The notes: generated by a model from the letters alone, not told the origin. Shown: positions 1-9,456, counted from the stretch's first letter. The stretch: DNA of 39,481 nucleotides from Syntrophaceae bacterium (GCA_031292235.1 JARLHM010000098.1:1-39481); one strand, 5' to 3'. Numbers and translations are program-made.

Positions 1-1304
1 GGAATAAAAGAGTTGAGCTGAACTCCAATCCTACCAATTCTTCCCATCTTACGAGAAGCGTTAACAAAAACTTCTCGTGCGTTTAAAACAAATTCGACTA
101 TTTGTCCAACATCGTCTTCCGTTTCAGTGGGCAAACCTATCATGAAATAAAACCTGATGTTGGGCACACCTGCGCTGACCATTTTTTCGATCAACTCAAA
201 GAAACGTTCAGACGGTATTTGTTTGCCTATTACTTCTTTTAGACGGCTTGAAGCCACCTCAGGGGCAAGTGTCGCTGTTTTTTGGCCTGATTTTGTAATC
301 AGACCTATTACTTGATCGCTTAATCCTTCCGGCCTTATTGACGAGAGAGAAAAAGTTCCACCCCTATCAACAATGTCATTCAAGATGTCCAAAAGCTCTG
401 GATGCGAGGCTAGGTCCGAACCTATAAGACCAACTGTTTTTTTGCTCTTTATAGGACCAGCCAAATTTTCTCTAATATTGGCATACTCATAATGCCGAAC
501 GGGGCGATGAGTCCAACCTCCCGAACAAAACCTGCAGCCTCTGCCACACCCACGATTAATCTCTACAAGGCAGGAGCCGGAAAATTGCGTCCCTGGATCG
601 TCAATTACGGCAATCGGGATTGACTGATCCAGGTAAGATCTTTTTACAGCTTTGACGCTTTCTGGAAATCCCGGTAAAGTCGATATTCGGCTAATGATCC
701 CGTCATTCCGATATTCAAATTTGTAGGCTTCGGGGATATAAACACCTGGAACATTCATGAAATTTTCGCAAATTTTGTCACGATCTCCGAGGACCTTATT
801 AGATCTAAAGCAATTCGCAATAGTTCCCCAAAAACCATTTGGTTCGTCGATATCACCAACAATTTCGCCTATGAAAACCAAGTCCAGGAAATCGCCTAAA
901 ACTTCGGGATTCATAGACACGGATACGCCGCCGGCAATTATAAGAGGCCCCGACGAGTTCCTATCTCTGAGAAAGGGAGGAATGCCTGCGCTAATCAGCA
1001 TTTTAGGCACAATCCAGTAATCATTTTCAAAAGGGATGCTAAAGGCGATAACCTGAAAGTTTTTTAGGGGGGTTTGGTTGTCGGCTGAAACTGGCATACA
1101 TGAGCCGGTTGAGTTACTTAAGAGGGTCTCAGTGACAAAAAAGCGTTCAGTTGAAAAAATCTTGGACCCCTGGAACTTGTTCCACAGATATTGAAATCCA
1201 AGATTACTAAGTCCAACCTTGGGAGAGTTTGGAAAAACAAGCGCTAGCGATACATGGGAATCGCCCTTTTTTGGAGCAGGACTTGTTTTGAATTTTGGCC
1301 GCAT
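1..1304 (-). CDS. Radical SAM protein, C-terminus cut by window edge
   Basis: The reading frame is open from an ATG at 1304 to the window edge, giving 434 codons without a stop. The cluster-binding motif CGRGCRFC (C253, C257, C260; CxxxCxxC) marks a radical SAM enzyme that binds a 4Fe-4S cluster and S-adenosylmethionine. About 250 residues precede it and include IIAGGVSVSMNP and VFIGEIVGD, which look like the Rossmann-type, B12-binding-like N-terminal domain of the B12-radical SAM class. The segments TLAPEVASSRLKEVIGK and FMIGLPTETEDD are typical of the SAM barrel. The gene lies 114 bases downstream of ftsZ on the same strand, so it may be the last gene of the division operon. Substrate and reaction are unknown. 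The class is secure; any link to division is only by position. Confidence 0.88.
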   Translation of the reverse strand, partial: MRPKFKTSPAPKKGDSHVSLALVFPNSPKVGLSNLGFQYLWNKFQGSKIFSTERFFVTETLLSNSTGSCMPVSADNQTPLKNFQVIAFSIPFENDYWIVPKMLISAGIPPFLRDRNSSGPLIIAGGVSVSMNPEVLGDFLDLVFIGEIVGDIDEPNGFWGTIANCFRSNKVLGDRDKICENFMNVPGVYIPEAYKFEYRNDGIISRISTLPGFPESVKAVKRSYLDQSIPIAVIDDPGTQFSGSCLVEINRGCGRGCRFCSGGWTHRPVRHYEYANIRENLAGPIKSKKTVGLIGSDLASHPELLDILNDIVDRGGTFSLSSIRPEGLSDQVIGLITKSGQKTATLAPEVASSRLKEVIGKQIPSERFFELIEKMVSAGVPNIRFYFMIGLPTETEDDVGQIVEFVLNAREVFVNASRKMGRIGRIGVQLNSFI

Positions 1305-1367
1305 TTGGAAACAACCCGAGGCGACGGTTAAACATTATAGTAAATTGATGATGGGTGTTTTTTCATG

Positions 1368-1394
1368 GTCAGGGGGCATGGTTGCCCCTCTGAC
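1368..1394. other. Stem-loop between ftsZ and the radical SAM gene
   Basis: GTCAG at 1368-1372 pairs with CTGAC at 1390-1394, and GGGGC at 1373-1377 pairs with GCCCC at 1384-1388, with T1389 bulged and a 6-base loop. On the transcribed minus strand no T tract follows (the bases are CATGAAAAAA), so it is not a canonical intrinsic terminator. It could be an mRNA 3'-end stabiliser or a processing site for ftsZ mRNA. Confidence 0.5.
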
Positions 1395-1418
1395 GTAAAT
1401 GAAAAGGTTTCCGACGGG

Positions 1419-2636
1419 TTATTCGGCATGTTTTCGTAAGAAAGTGGGGATATCAAGATCTTCTTCAGCCTCAAGAGAGAAATCGTCTACCAGATTCAAG
1501 TGGCGACTCCCCTTTTCTCTTTGACTCTTTCTGATAAAGGCTGGGATTTGAGAATCCCTGGGTTCATTGGGGACGATAGTTCTTGCTATCGGTGGTCTTT
1601 CCATTTTTATTTCATCTATTGCCTGCGTGGAGTTTTTGGAGAAAATCAAAGAATCTGTCTTGTCGATCAGGCCACTTTCGCTTCGTCCAAATCCGGTTGC
1701 GATAACAGTCACATTTACGGCGTCACCCATATCTTCATCTATTACCGCTCCGAATATTATGTTAGCGTCATCATGGGCTTCATTCTGAATTATTGAAACA
1801 GCGTCATTTATCTCAGTCAACGACATGTCGGACGAACCGGTAATGTTGATCAATACTCCCTTAGCGCCTGACATTGACACATCCTCGAGCAACGGGCTAT
1901 TAATAGCCATTCGTGTAGCTTCTTCAATTCGTCCTTCGCCGGTAGCCGAACCTGTTCCCATTAATGCTACGCCTTTTTCCTGCATGATGGTTTTGACATC
2001 CGCGAAATCAAGATTAATCAAACCGTTAATGGTTACAAGATCTGAGATTCCTCTTACGCCCTGCATTAGCACATCATCGGCTCTCCTGAACGCTTCGAGA
2101 AACGAAATATCCTTCTTAAGGGAAAGCAGACGTTGATTCGGGATAATGATTAATGTATCAACCTCTTTTCGGAGGGTCTCAATACCTTCCTCAGCCTGGC
2201 GCATCCGTCTTTTACCTTCAAACAAAAAAGGCTTGGTAACCACCGCCACGGTTAAAGCGCCTACTTCTTGCCGCGCTATACGTGCAATTATAGGGGCTGC
2301 GCCTGTACCTGTGCCACCGCCCAAACCAGTTGTTATAAAGGTCATGTCGGAGCCATCGAGAGAATCTCTTATGTTTTCGTAATCCTCATTCGCCGCTATT
2401 CGGCCAATTTCCGGGTCCGCTCCGGCGCCCAGACCCCTGGTCTGCTGTTTGCCAATCTGTAATTTTAGCGGGGCCAGGTTGTGCTGGAGCGCTTGAGCGT
2501 CCGTATTGGCCGCAATAAACTCCACTCCACTTAAACCGGCGCGAATCATGTTGTTAACAGCGTTTCCACCGCCGCCGCCAACTCCAACAACTCTTATTAA
2601 TGCGCTACGGTTAGATTCAATTTCGAAATCCAGCAT
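1419..2636 (-). CDS. ftsZ: Cell division protein FtsZ
   Basis: FtsZ is the tubulin-like GTPase that polymerises into the Z ring at midcell. The 405-residue protein has the glycine-rich nucleotide loop GVGGGGGNAVNNM near residues 18-30, the tubulin signature GGGTGTG at 106-112 and the T7 synergy loop NLDFAD at 208-213, which completes the GTPase site of the adjacent subunit. After a variable linker the C-terminal peptide DIPTFLRK should bind FtsA. I chose the ATG at 2636 because AGGAGG lies nine bases upstream; an in-frame ATG at 2669 would place that ribosome site inside the coding region. It is preceded by a 186-base gap after ftsA, the longest in the cluster, which leaves room for extra regulation. 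Confidence 0.98.
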   Translation of the reverse strand: MLDFEIESNRSALIRVVGVGGGGGNAVNNMIRAGLSGVEFIAANTDAQALQHNLAPLKLQIGKQQTRGLGAGADPEIGRIAANEDYENIRDSLDGSDMTFITTGLGGGTGTGAAPIIARIARQEVGALTVAVVTKPFLFEGKRRMRQAEEGIETLRKEVDTLIIIPNQRLLSLKKDISFLEAFRRADDVLMQGVRGISDLVTINGLINLDFADVKTIMQEKGVALMGTGSATGEGRIEEATRMAINSPLLEDVSMSGAKGVLINITGSSDMSLTEINDAVSIIQNEAHDDANIIFGAVIDEDMGDAVNVTVIATGFGRSESGLIDKTDSLIFSKNSTQAIDEIKMERPPIARTIVPNEPRDSQIPAFIRKSQREKGSRHLNLVDDFSLEAEEDLDIPTFLRKHAE

Positions 2637-2822
2637 AAGCCGGCGCCTCCTGTAGTTAATATCAACCAAGCCCTTCCAAAATAGTAAGCTGCTTTTTTAT
2701 GTCTAAAAACTTAAATTCCTGTCTTTATTCCGGTCCTAACCAAACTTGTTGAGGACGTTCCAGTCCGGAATTCGCATACCACGAGCTGAGATTTTTCGCC
2801 AGGAAATTAATAACGGCCAAAG

Positions 2823-4055
2823 TTAAAAAGCTTCCGTGAACCATCTTCTCATTCTTTCAAATACTCTATTGAATACCCTGCTAGAATCATATGTAGAACT
2901 CAGATCAGCGCAGCCATGTCTTGCACCCCACAGAACCAAGCCAACTCCAGTCGCATACACTGGTGAATTCACAACATCTACTAGTCCACTTACACCGGTT
3001 GGATAGCCCAACCTTACCGGCATGTCAAAAAGTTGCTCAGCCAGTTCCATGATACCCTGAATGGCCACGCTGCCACCGGTCAACACAATACCGGACGCTA
3101 CGGCATTGAGTAGATTATACTTTTCCAGTTCTCTTCTTGCTAACCCTATAATTTCTTCCAGCCGGGGTTCCGTAATTTCAGCTAGAACCGACCTGGCCAA
3201 AACCCTGGGCTGACGACCTCCCACGCCGGGAACATGTATCGTTTCGTCCCGATTAACTAGAGTAGCAAGAGCGCAGCCATATCGCTTTTTTATTTTTTCC
3301 GCTTCACCTGTTGGAGTCCTAAGACCCACGGCAATGTCATTTGTGAGTTGATCGCCGCCAACAGGTATAACAGCAGTATGTTGAATTGCGCCTTCAATAA
3401 AAACCGCTATGTCTGTTGTTCCACCACCGATGTCAATCAGGGCGACTCCCAACTCTTTTTCGTCGGAAGACAGTACAGCCTCTGCGGCGGCCATCTGTTG
3501 CAGGATTAAATCGCTCACAATGAGTCCGCTTCGATGGGCGCACCTGATGATGTTTTGGGCCGCCGAAACAGCTCCTGTTATTATGTGTACCTTGGCTTCC
3601 AGTCGAACTCCGGCCATACCCACCGGCTCTTTTATGCCTCCCTGATCATCCACCATGAATTCCTGAGGCAAAATATGGATCACCTCGCGATCTAGCGGTA
3701 TGGCTACAGCCCGTGCAGCGTCAATTACACGTGAAACCTCCTGGTGAGTCACTTCACGGTTCTTTATCGCTATAACACCATGAGAGTTGATTCCTTTGAT
3801 GTGTCCGCCGGAAATTCCAGCAAATACAGTCTCGGAGCGCCGTCCAGCCATAAGCTCCGCGTCATCGATGGCCTTCTTTATACTCGAAACGGTATGGTCT
3901 ATGTTGACAACGACGCCGCGCCGTAAACCTCTCGATGGAGACGTTCCCACCCCTATTATGTCGACCACGCCATCAGCGTTTAATTCTCCGATGATGGCGC
4001 ATATTTTTGTCGTCCCCACATCGAGACCACAAATAATGCTATCGCTTCTTGACAT
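2823..4055 (-). CDS. ftsA: Cell division protein FtsA
   Basis: FtsA is an actin-fold ATPase that tethers FtsZ filaments to the membrane and recruits later division proteins. The sequence shows the first phosphate loop CGLDVGTTKICAII near residues 9-22, the second phosphate loop ALIDIGGGTTDIAVF and an adenosine-site segment VLTGGSVAIQG. The final residues, VFERMRRWFTEAF, form the expected amphipathic membrane-targeting helix. The start at 4055 gives 410 residues and lies four bases after the ftsQ stop, with AGGGG just upstream; a longer frame starting at 4112 would overlap ftsQ by 53 bases. Its position between ftsQ and ftsZ is the standard order. Confidence 0.97.
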   Translation of the reverse strand: MSRSDSIICGLDVGTTKICAIIGELNADGVVDIIGVGTSPSRGLRRGVVVNIDHTVSSIKKAIDDAELMAGRRSETVFAGISGGHIKGINSHGVIAIKNREVTHQEVSRVIDAARAVAIPLDREVIHILPQEFMVDDQGGIKEPVGMAGVRLEAKVHIITGAVSAAQNIIRCAHRSGLIVSDLILQQMAAAEAVLSSDEKELGVALIDIGGGTTDIAVFIEGAIQHTAVIPVGGDQLTNDIAVGLRTPTGEAEKIKKRYGCALATLVNRDETIHVPGVGGRQPRVLARSVLAEITEPRLEEIIGLARRELEKYNLLNAVASGIVLTGGSVAIQGIMELAEQLFDMPVRLGYPTGVSGLVDVVNSPVYATGVGLVLWGARHGCADLSSTYDSSRVFNRVFERMRRWFTEAF

Positions 4056-4059
4056 TTTT

Positions 4060-4899
4060 CTACCCCTGCAGAAGCGGATCTTCAGAAGATCGAACGATAG
4101 CTCGATCTTCAAAATCCAGGTTTATTATCCGCGCGTTATGCCACTGACCCCTGTCGGCGAGAAATTTCTTCAGCCGCTCGTATCTATCTATCTTCGTTTG
4201 AAAATCTGAGCGTCCCATAACGACAGTCCGGCCTGAAGCCATTTTTAACGTTAGTCCGTCTTCAAGGCTAATATTGATCTCTCTTACGTTCTTGACGTTA
4301 AACTCTGAACCCGGTCTATCGAGCAGGTCCGTCATCTTCAGCCCGGATATCAGAGATTCTTGAACTTCTTCAGAGTTCGAACGCAGTTCTTCAGGTCGAA
4401 CCCCTGTGAAAAGAGGAAGATCTACTGCGTCTCCTGGTAGGACACGCGTAACGATTTTCCCATTTTCATCTATGTAATAAAGCTTATCGCAGGCCAAGAT
4501 ACCTCGTGGAGTTTTCTCTTCAACTTCGATGACCAATTGTCCCGGGAATCTACGATAGACAGAACCTTCTCTAATCCATGGATGGAGACGTAATTTCCGT
4601 GTTATTCCTTCAAGATCAATATTTAGCAGATTTATTCCTGTTTCAATATTCGAGGCTTCTATCACCTCTTCTGATGAAAGGCGATGATTGCCGTAGACAT
4701 CTACCTTGACCAAATTAAAATAGGAAGATCGAATAACAATGAGATAGCTCAGCAGACACGCCATGAAAATATCAAGACAAATTCCTGCCCAGAACAAGAT
4801 CTTAAGTACGGCGCGGTTCCAGCGTACAGTCCCTTTTGAGTTCTCAGACTCTGAAACCGAGGAGGATTGAAGATGTATAGACACGCTGTTCTCAGACAT
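4060..4899 (-). CDS. ftsQ: Cell division protein FtsQ
   Basis: This is a bitopic membrane protein of 279 residues. A charged cytoplasmic N-terminus is followed by a hydrophobic segment around residues 32-52 (ILFWAGICLDIFMACLLSYL). A POTRA domain then begins at VKVDVYGNHRLSSEEV and runs through HPWIREGSVYRRFPGQ, and the periplasmic beta domain follows. FtsQ links the early ring to FtsL, FtsB and the FtsW/FtsI synthase. Sequence conservation in the family is low, so the call rests on the POTRA pattern, topology and position between murB and ftsA. The start ATG overlaps the end of murB by eight bases (ATGTCTGA), which implies translational coupling. No ddl gene lies between murB and ftsQ, unlike in E. 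coli. Confidence 0.93.
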   Translation of the reverse strand: MSENSVSIHLQSSSVSESENSKGTVRWNRAVLKILFWAGICLDIFMACLLSYLIVIRSSYFNLVKVDVYGNHRLSSEEVIEASNIETGINLLNIDLEGITRKLRLHPWIREGSVYRRFPGQLVIEVEEKTPRGILACDKLYYIDENGKIVTRVLPGDAVDLPLFTGVRPEELRSNSEEVQESLISGLKMTDLLDRPGSEFNVKNVREINISLEDGLTLKMASGRTVVMGRSDFQTKIDRYERLKKFLADRGQWHNARIINLDFEDRAIVRSSEDPLLQG

Positions 4900-5830
4900 A
4901 ATTTTCGCTCGGTTTTATGATTCTAATTTCCAGTTCTAGACTTATGCCGACTCGCTTTTCGGCGGCTTCAGTAATTTTTTCTATTAAATTCAGGATGTCT
5001 TGAGCTTTAGCCTTATTCTTGTTGACTATGAAATTCGCATGAACACTAGAAACTTCGGCCCCTCCGCATTTGGTCGCTTTGAAACCAAGCCTTTCAATTA
5101 ACGCTCCAGCCTGGTTGTTAGGAGAGGGGTTTTTAAAAACGCAGCCTGCGTTTGGAAAACCTCGCGGTTGAGTCGATCTTCTCAAGCATTTGAAATTCTC
5201 AAGTTTTTTCTGGATTTCGTTGGGATCGGCGCTACTCAGTTCAAAAGAAGCCTGAAAAACTATTGATTGTAAGGGCAAATTAAAAAATCTGTAGCCATAT
5301 GAAAAAGAGCCTTTTCCCAAAGACGTCTTCCTGCCATCCGCGTTTACTAATTCGAGTTCCGTGATTAAATCACCCACTGAGACACCTCCAGCCCCAGCAT
5401 TGCAAGCCACTGATCCTCCTATGGAACCGGGAATACCCCAAAGAGATTCCATCCCTGTTAAACCTGAACGACAAGCTCTAGATACGACCAAAGACAAAGG
5501 GGTTCCTGATTGAGCTTTAATTAGTGATGTGCTCGAAGCGCCTTTTTCCATACTGAGGGCTTTCATTCTGAGTGGAGAAATAATTAGTCCGCGAAAACCA
5601 TCGTCATGGAACAACACATTTGTGCCGCTCCCGAGTATGAAGTATCGAACATCTTCTTGCCTAGCAAACGAAAGTAGCCGAGTTAAGGATTCTAGATTTC
5701 TTGGAAACGCTACTACGTCCGCAGGACCACCTACCCTATAAGAGGTCAAATTCTTGAGAGGAAATTCCGTTAATGGATCTTCACCCAAGATAGATCGAAT
5801 TCTTTGAATTTGGGTTTCGCTAATTTTCAA
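4892..5830 (-). CDS. murB: UDP-N-acetylenolpyruvoylglucosamine reductase MurB
   Basis: MurB is the cytoplasmic FAD enzyme that reduces UDP-GlcNAc-enolpyruvate to UDP-MurNAc with NADPH. Visible motifs are YRVGGPADVVAFP and LGSGTNVLFHD for FAD binding, then GIPGSIGGSVACNAGAGG. The downstream AGCVFKNP has a Cys where E. coli MurB has its catalytic Ser229, and CGGAEVSSVHANFIVN follows, as in the shorter MurB class. I prefer the TTG start at 5830 (312 residues). GAGGAG lies six bases upstream and the start overlaps the murC stop by only 11 bases, while an upstream in-frame start at 5893 would overlap murC by 74 bases and has no clear ribosome site. Function is secure; the start is likely but not proven. 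Confidence 0.95.
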   Translation of the reverse strand: MKISETQIQRIRSILGEDPLTEFPLKNLTSYRVGGPADVVAFPRNLESLTRLLSFARQEDVRYFILGSGTNVLFHDDGFRGLIISPLRMKALSMEKGASSTSLIKAQSGTPLSLVVSRACRSGLTGMESLWGIPGSIGGSVACNAGAGGVSVGDLITELELVNADGRKTSLGKGSFSYGYRFFNLPLQSIVFQASFELSSADPNEIQKKLENFKCLRRSTQPRGFPNAGCVFKNPSPNNQAGALIERLGFKATKCGGAEVSSVHANFIVNKNKAKAQDILNLIEKITEAAEKRVGISLELEIRIIKPSENYV

Positions 5831-7226
5831 GCAAAACTCCTCGTCGCCTTTCGAGTTCTTCCAAAACAGCCGGCCCGAGTTTTGTAACATCACCGGCGCC
5901 CAATGTTATCAACATGTCTCCTGATTCCAGGTCTTGGGCTATTTCTGCGGCAATTGACATTCTATCCCCCAAGAACCGCACCCTCTTGTGGCCTCTGGCA
6001 CGAATGCCTTCACAGAGCCTGGATCCGCTAACCCCTTCAATCGGTTTTTCACTGGCAGCGTAAATGTCCATGATGTAAAGCAAATCAGCATCGTGAAAAG
6101 CAGTCAGGAAATCTTCGAATAAAGCTTTTGTCCGAGAATATCTGTGAGGTTGAAACAGGACTGCTATGCGTTTGTCTGCCATTTGTCTCGCCGCCAATAG
6201 CACTGCCCTAATTTCGGCTGGATGATGACCATAATCGTCAATAACGGTTATTCCGCTCACCGCGCCCCTTTTTGTAAATCGTCTCTGAACGCCTGGAAAT
6301 GATTCCAACGCTTCTTTGATCGTTTCAAAAGGGACGTCAAAGAGTTCAGCTATGGTTACGGCGGCCAGGGAATTTACAATATTGTGCATACCCGGCATCG
6401 GCAGCCTTATTTCACCGAGCAGTATATTTTCTCTGTAAACTTGGAAAACTGACCATCCCCGTTCCAGTTTTGGTTTTGCTCCCCTGATAAAGGCTTGTGA
6501 AGATAATCCATAGGTTAGAAATCTTTTAGAAATCGTAGGGATTATTCTTTGGACCTGAGGATCATCAAGGCATACAACAGCGTATCCATAAAAGGGAATT
6601 CGATTGATGAACTCGAGGAAGGTGGACCTAATTTCTTCGATGGATGAATAGCAATCCATATGCTCAAGATCGATATTAGTTATCAGAGCTATTGTCGGGA
6701 AAAGCTTTAAAAAGGATTTGTCGGATTCATCAGCTTCCGCCACCAGCAAGTCCCCTTGGCCTAAATGTGCGCCTCCTCCAAGGGCGTTTAGCTTTCCCCC
6801 TATAACTACTGTAGGATCAAGCCCGGCATGAGACATGACTGCGGCTATCAAGGATGTAGTCGTAGTTTTTCCGTGCATCCCAGCGACAGCAATGGACGTT
6901 TGCATTCGCATAAGTTCAGCGAGCATTTCGGCTCTCGCGATAACCGGTATTCTTCTTTCTTTAGCAGCGACCACCTCGGGATTATCTTCGGAAACCGCTG
7001 ATGAATAAACGAGCACATCAGCCTTATCAAGGTGTTCTTTTCTGTGTCCTACATGAACTTGAGCGCCCAAAGATTTTAAATGAACTACTGTTGGTGATTC
7101 CTGGAGGTCTGAACCACTAACATTAAATCCGAGAGCAAGGAGAATCTCGGCGATTCCGCTCATGCCGACACCACCTATACCTACAAAATGAACATCTTTG
7201 ACCTTTTTGAATAAACTTCCTATCAC
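5820..7226 (-). CDS. murC: UDP-N-acetylmuramate--L-alanine ligase MurC
   Basis: This is the first Mur ligase, adding L-alanine to UDP-MurNAc with ATP in the cytoplasm. The 468-residue protein has the N-terminal Rossmann loop HFVGIGGVGMSGIAE (residues 13-27), the ATP loop GMHGKTTTTS (116-125), the central-domain segment EADESDKSFL and the C-terminal-domain segment DDYGHHPAEIRA. These combinations separate MurC from the other ligases in the cluster. The start codon is GTG at 7226 and its last bases form the stop of murG in the four-base overlap GTGA, so translation is probably coupled. The order murG-murC-murB is standard. Confidence 0.98.
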   Translation of the reverse strand: MIGSLFKKVKDVHFVGIGGVGMSGIAEILLALGFNVSGSDLQESPTVVHLKSLGAQVHVGHRKEHLDKADVLVYSSAVSEDNPEVVAAKERRIPVIARAEMLAELMRMQTSIAVAGMHGKTTTTSLIAAVMSHAGLDPTVVIGGKLNALGGGAHLGQGDLLVAEADESDKSFLKLFPTIALITNIDLEHMDCYSSIEEIRSTFLEFINRIPFYGYAVVCLDDPQVQRIIPTISKRFLTYGLSSQAFIRGAKPKLERGWSVFQVYRENILLGEIRLPMPGMHNIVNSLAAVTIAELFDVPFETIKEALESFPGVQRRFTKRGAVSGITVIDDYGHHPAEIRAVLLAARQMADKRIAVLFQPHRYSRTKALFEDFLTAFHDADLLYIMDIYAASEKPIEGVSGSRLCEGIRARGHKRVRFLGDRMSIAAEIAQDLESGDMLITLGAGDVTKLGPAVLEELERRRGVLLEN

Positions 7227-8305
7227 GCGGCTAACCTTTGACTTTTTAATATTTCAAGAACTATCAAGCGTGCTGCATCCGGCTTCCCAAGTCTTCCAGC
7301 GTTTTCAGACATTAACTTGAGCTTCGCAGGGGCATTTATCAGCTCTAGAATTTGTCTAATCAAGACTCCACTTTTCAGGTCCGCGTCCTTGACCATTTTC
7401 ACCGCTCCATGGTTCTCAAGCCACTGGGCGTTCTTGGTTTGATGATCCTCGGCGGCGAACGGGAAAGGAACAACTATTGCAGGCTTTCCGACTGCTGTTA
7501 TCTCCGCCAGCGAACTTGCGCCGGCGCGGCAGACCACCAGATCGGCCCACGAATAGAATGTGCCCATATCTGTAATAAATTCTATTACTTCTGCGTCTAT
7601 TCCCGCTTGTTCATAAGCTTTTCCGACCTTTTCCAGTAAATCCGATCCAGTTTGATGAACAATCTTGATTCTTGATGTGACATTTTTAAATTGGCTTATA
7701 TGTTCGATGATGCCAAGATTCAGGCTGTTGGCTCCTTTAGACCCTCCAAAAATCAAGATTTTAAATTTATTGGGTTCGTTTGGTTGCGCGCTTTTTTCGA
7801 ACAAAGCCTTTCGCACAGGGTTTCCAACAAGAAAAGTCTTGTCGATTGGAGTGGCAGGTATTGTATTTTGCCAGGAAATAAAAACCTTATTGACGAATTT
7901 TGAAAGCATCCGATTAGCTGCTCCCATTATTGAATTCTGTTCCTGGATTCCGCTTTCTATATTTAGGATCAAGGCGGCGACTAGGGGCGGAGCGGAAGCG
8001 TAGCCACCAACACCCAGAACAAAATCCGGATTGAAATCTTTTATGATTTTAAAGGACTGTACGATTCCAGCGGGAATCTCCATTCCGGCTCGAATCGAAT
8101 TGAGAATTCCGGTCCTCATGATCCCTCTAGCCGACACAAACCTAATAGGGAACCCTGTTTGGGGGATTAATCTGGACTCTATGCCGTGCTTTGTCCCCAC
8201 GAACAGAACCTCGGACGACGGGGACATGGACTTGAGAGCTTCAGCCACGGCCAGCGCCGGAAAAAGATGACCGCCCGTGCCTCCGCCAGCCAGGATCAAT
8301 CTCAT
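7223..8305 (-). CDS. murG: UDP-GlcNAc:lipid I N-acetylglucosaminyltransferase MurG
   Basis: MurG is a peripheral membrane glycosyltransferase (GT-B fold) that converts lipid I to lipid II on the inner face of the cytoplasmic membrane. The 360-residue sequence has the N-terminal glycine loop GGGTGGHLFPALAVAE at residues 7-22 and the inter-domain segment FGGSKGANSLN. The UDP-GlcNAc-binding stretch CRAGASSLAEITAVGKPA is followed by PFPFAAEDHQTKNA. Length and motifs match the family. Its start overlaps the ftsW stop as ATGA and its stop overlaps the murC start as GTGA. Confidence 0.98.
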   Translation of the reverse strand: MRLILAGGGTGGHLFPALAVAEALKSMSPSSEVLFVGTKHGIESRLIPQTGFPIRFVSARGIMRTGILNSIRAGMEIPAGIVQSFKIIKDFNPDFVLGVGGYASAPPLVAALILNIESGIQEQNSIMGAANRMLSKFVNKVFISWQNTIPATPIDKTFLVGNPVRKALFEKSAQPNEPNKFKILIFGGSKGANSLNLGIIEHISQFKNVTSRIKIVHQTGSDLLEKVGKAYEQAGIDAEVIEFITDMGTFYSWADLVVCRAGASSLAEITAVGKPAIVVPFPFAAEDHQTKNAQWLENHGAVKMVKDADLKSGVLIRQILELINAPAKLKLMSENAGRLGKPDAARLIVLEILKSQRLAA

Positions 8306-9456
8306 GTCCCGCCTCCTTCTTTGTTGGCTGAGGCAGTGGAGTTAATTGCCATCAGAATACCTATCCCGGCCAGGTTCGCAATCAACGAAGTGCCACCTAG
8401 AGATATCAGGGGCAGAGGCAATCCCTTTGTTGGTGTCAGTCCCATGGTTACAGCCATGTTGAGTAACGCCTGGATACCGAGAAGAGAAGTAATTCCAAAG
8501 GCCAAATATCTCAAAAATATGTCCTGAGTTCGGATTGCTATGGTCAATCCTCTAAAGATCAACAGGTAAAACAAAAGAATTGTGGCTATTACTCCTGCGA
8601 GTCCGAGCTCTTCTCCCACAACGGCTAGGATGAAATCCGAGTGAGGTTGCGGCAAGTAAAATAGTTTCTGGATGCCCTTGCCCAGCCCAACTCCCCAAAT
8701 TCCGCCACATCCGAAAGCGACAAGACTCTGAATTACCTGAAACCCGGAGCTTAAAGGATCAGCCCAGGGATTCAGAAAACTCTTTACTCTTGCGAACCGG
8801 TAATGTGCGCTCATTCCGATTTGGAAAAGAAAAGGCAGACACAATATTGCCGAACCGACAAGGTGCTGTAATCGAACTCCAGCGATGAACATCATAAGGA
8901 AACCTACGGTTGTAATGATAAGCGCAAGACCAAAATCCGGCTGCGCAAGAGCCAGCATTACAACAAGCGCCATTATTAGGACATGTGGTAGGAAGCCTAT
9001 TGCGAAACTTTTCACCCCGTCGCCCTTCTTGGCCAACGAACGAGCAAAAAATATTATCATCGCGTATTTGATAATTTCCGAAGGTTGGATATAGAAGCCT
9101 ACCGGCAGACGAATCCACCGTCTTGATCCACCAAGTTCCACGCCTATTCCAGGGACAAAAACCAGAATCAACAAAAGCAACGAAATGCCCAAACCGACAG
9201 GGGCGGCGTCTCGCCAGAAAAAGGGATTGATCCTGGAAAACAGGAACATCAAACTCAGTCCGGCAATTATAGCCAGGCCCTGTTTTTTGGTGTAATAAAA
9301 CCCATCACCAAACTTTGCGGAAGCTATCATGAAACTTGCAGACGTAACCATAACAATCCCGAATGTTAAAATTAGGATGGTGATAAACAGGAGTAAAGGG
9401 TCGTTAAAGAAAGATTTGTACCCTTTGAATTCTATTGTCTGGCACTGAGTCGTCAT
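8302..9456 (-). CDS. ftsW: Peptidoglycan glycosyltransferase FtsW
   Basis: FtsW is a SEDS-family polytopic membrane protein that polymerises lipid II at the septum with its partner FtsI. The 384 residues contain about ten hydrophobic segments. Family signatures visible are GGSRRWIRLPVGFYIQPSE, the large-loop region around PWADPLSSGFQVIQSL, LPQPHSDFILAVVGEELG and the C-terminal GLTPTKGLPLPLISLGGTS. The association with ftsI and the mur genes favours FtsW over the elongation paralogue RodA. There is only a weak ribosome site (GGAA). Unusually, the gene directly follows mraY, with no murD between them. Confidence 0.96.
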   Translation of the reverse strand: MTTQCQTIEFKGYKSFFNDPLLLFITILILTFGIVMVTSASFMIASAKFGDGFYYTKKQGLAIIAGLSLMFLFSRINPFFWRDAAPVGLGISLLLLILVFVPGIGVELGGSRRWIRLPVGFYIQPSEIIKYAMIIFFARSLAKKGDGVKSFAIGFLPHVLIMALVVMLALAQPDFGLALIITTVGFLMMFIAGVRLQHLVGSAILCLPFLFQIGMSAHYRFARVKSFLNPWADPLSSGFQVIQSLVAFGCGGIWGVGLGKGIQKLFYLPQPHSDFILAVVGEELGLAGVIATILLFYLLIFRGLTIAIRTQDIFLRYLAFGITSLLGIQALLNMAVTMGLTPTKGLPLPLISLGGTSLIANLAGIGILMAINSTASANKEGGGT

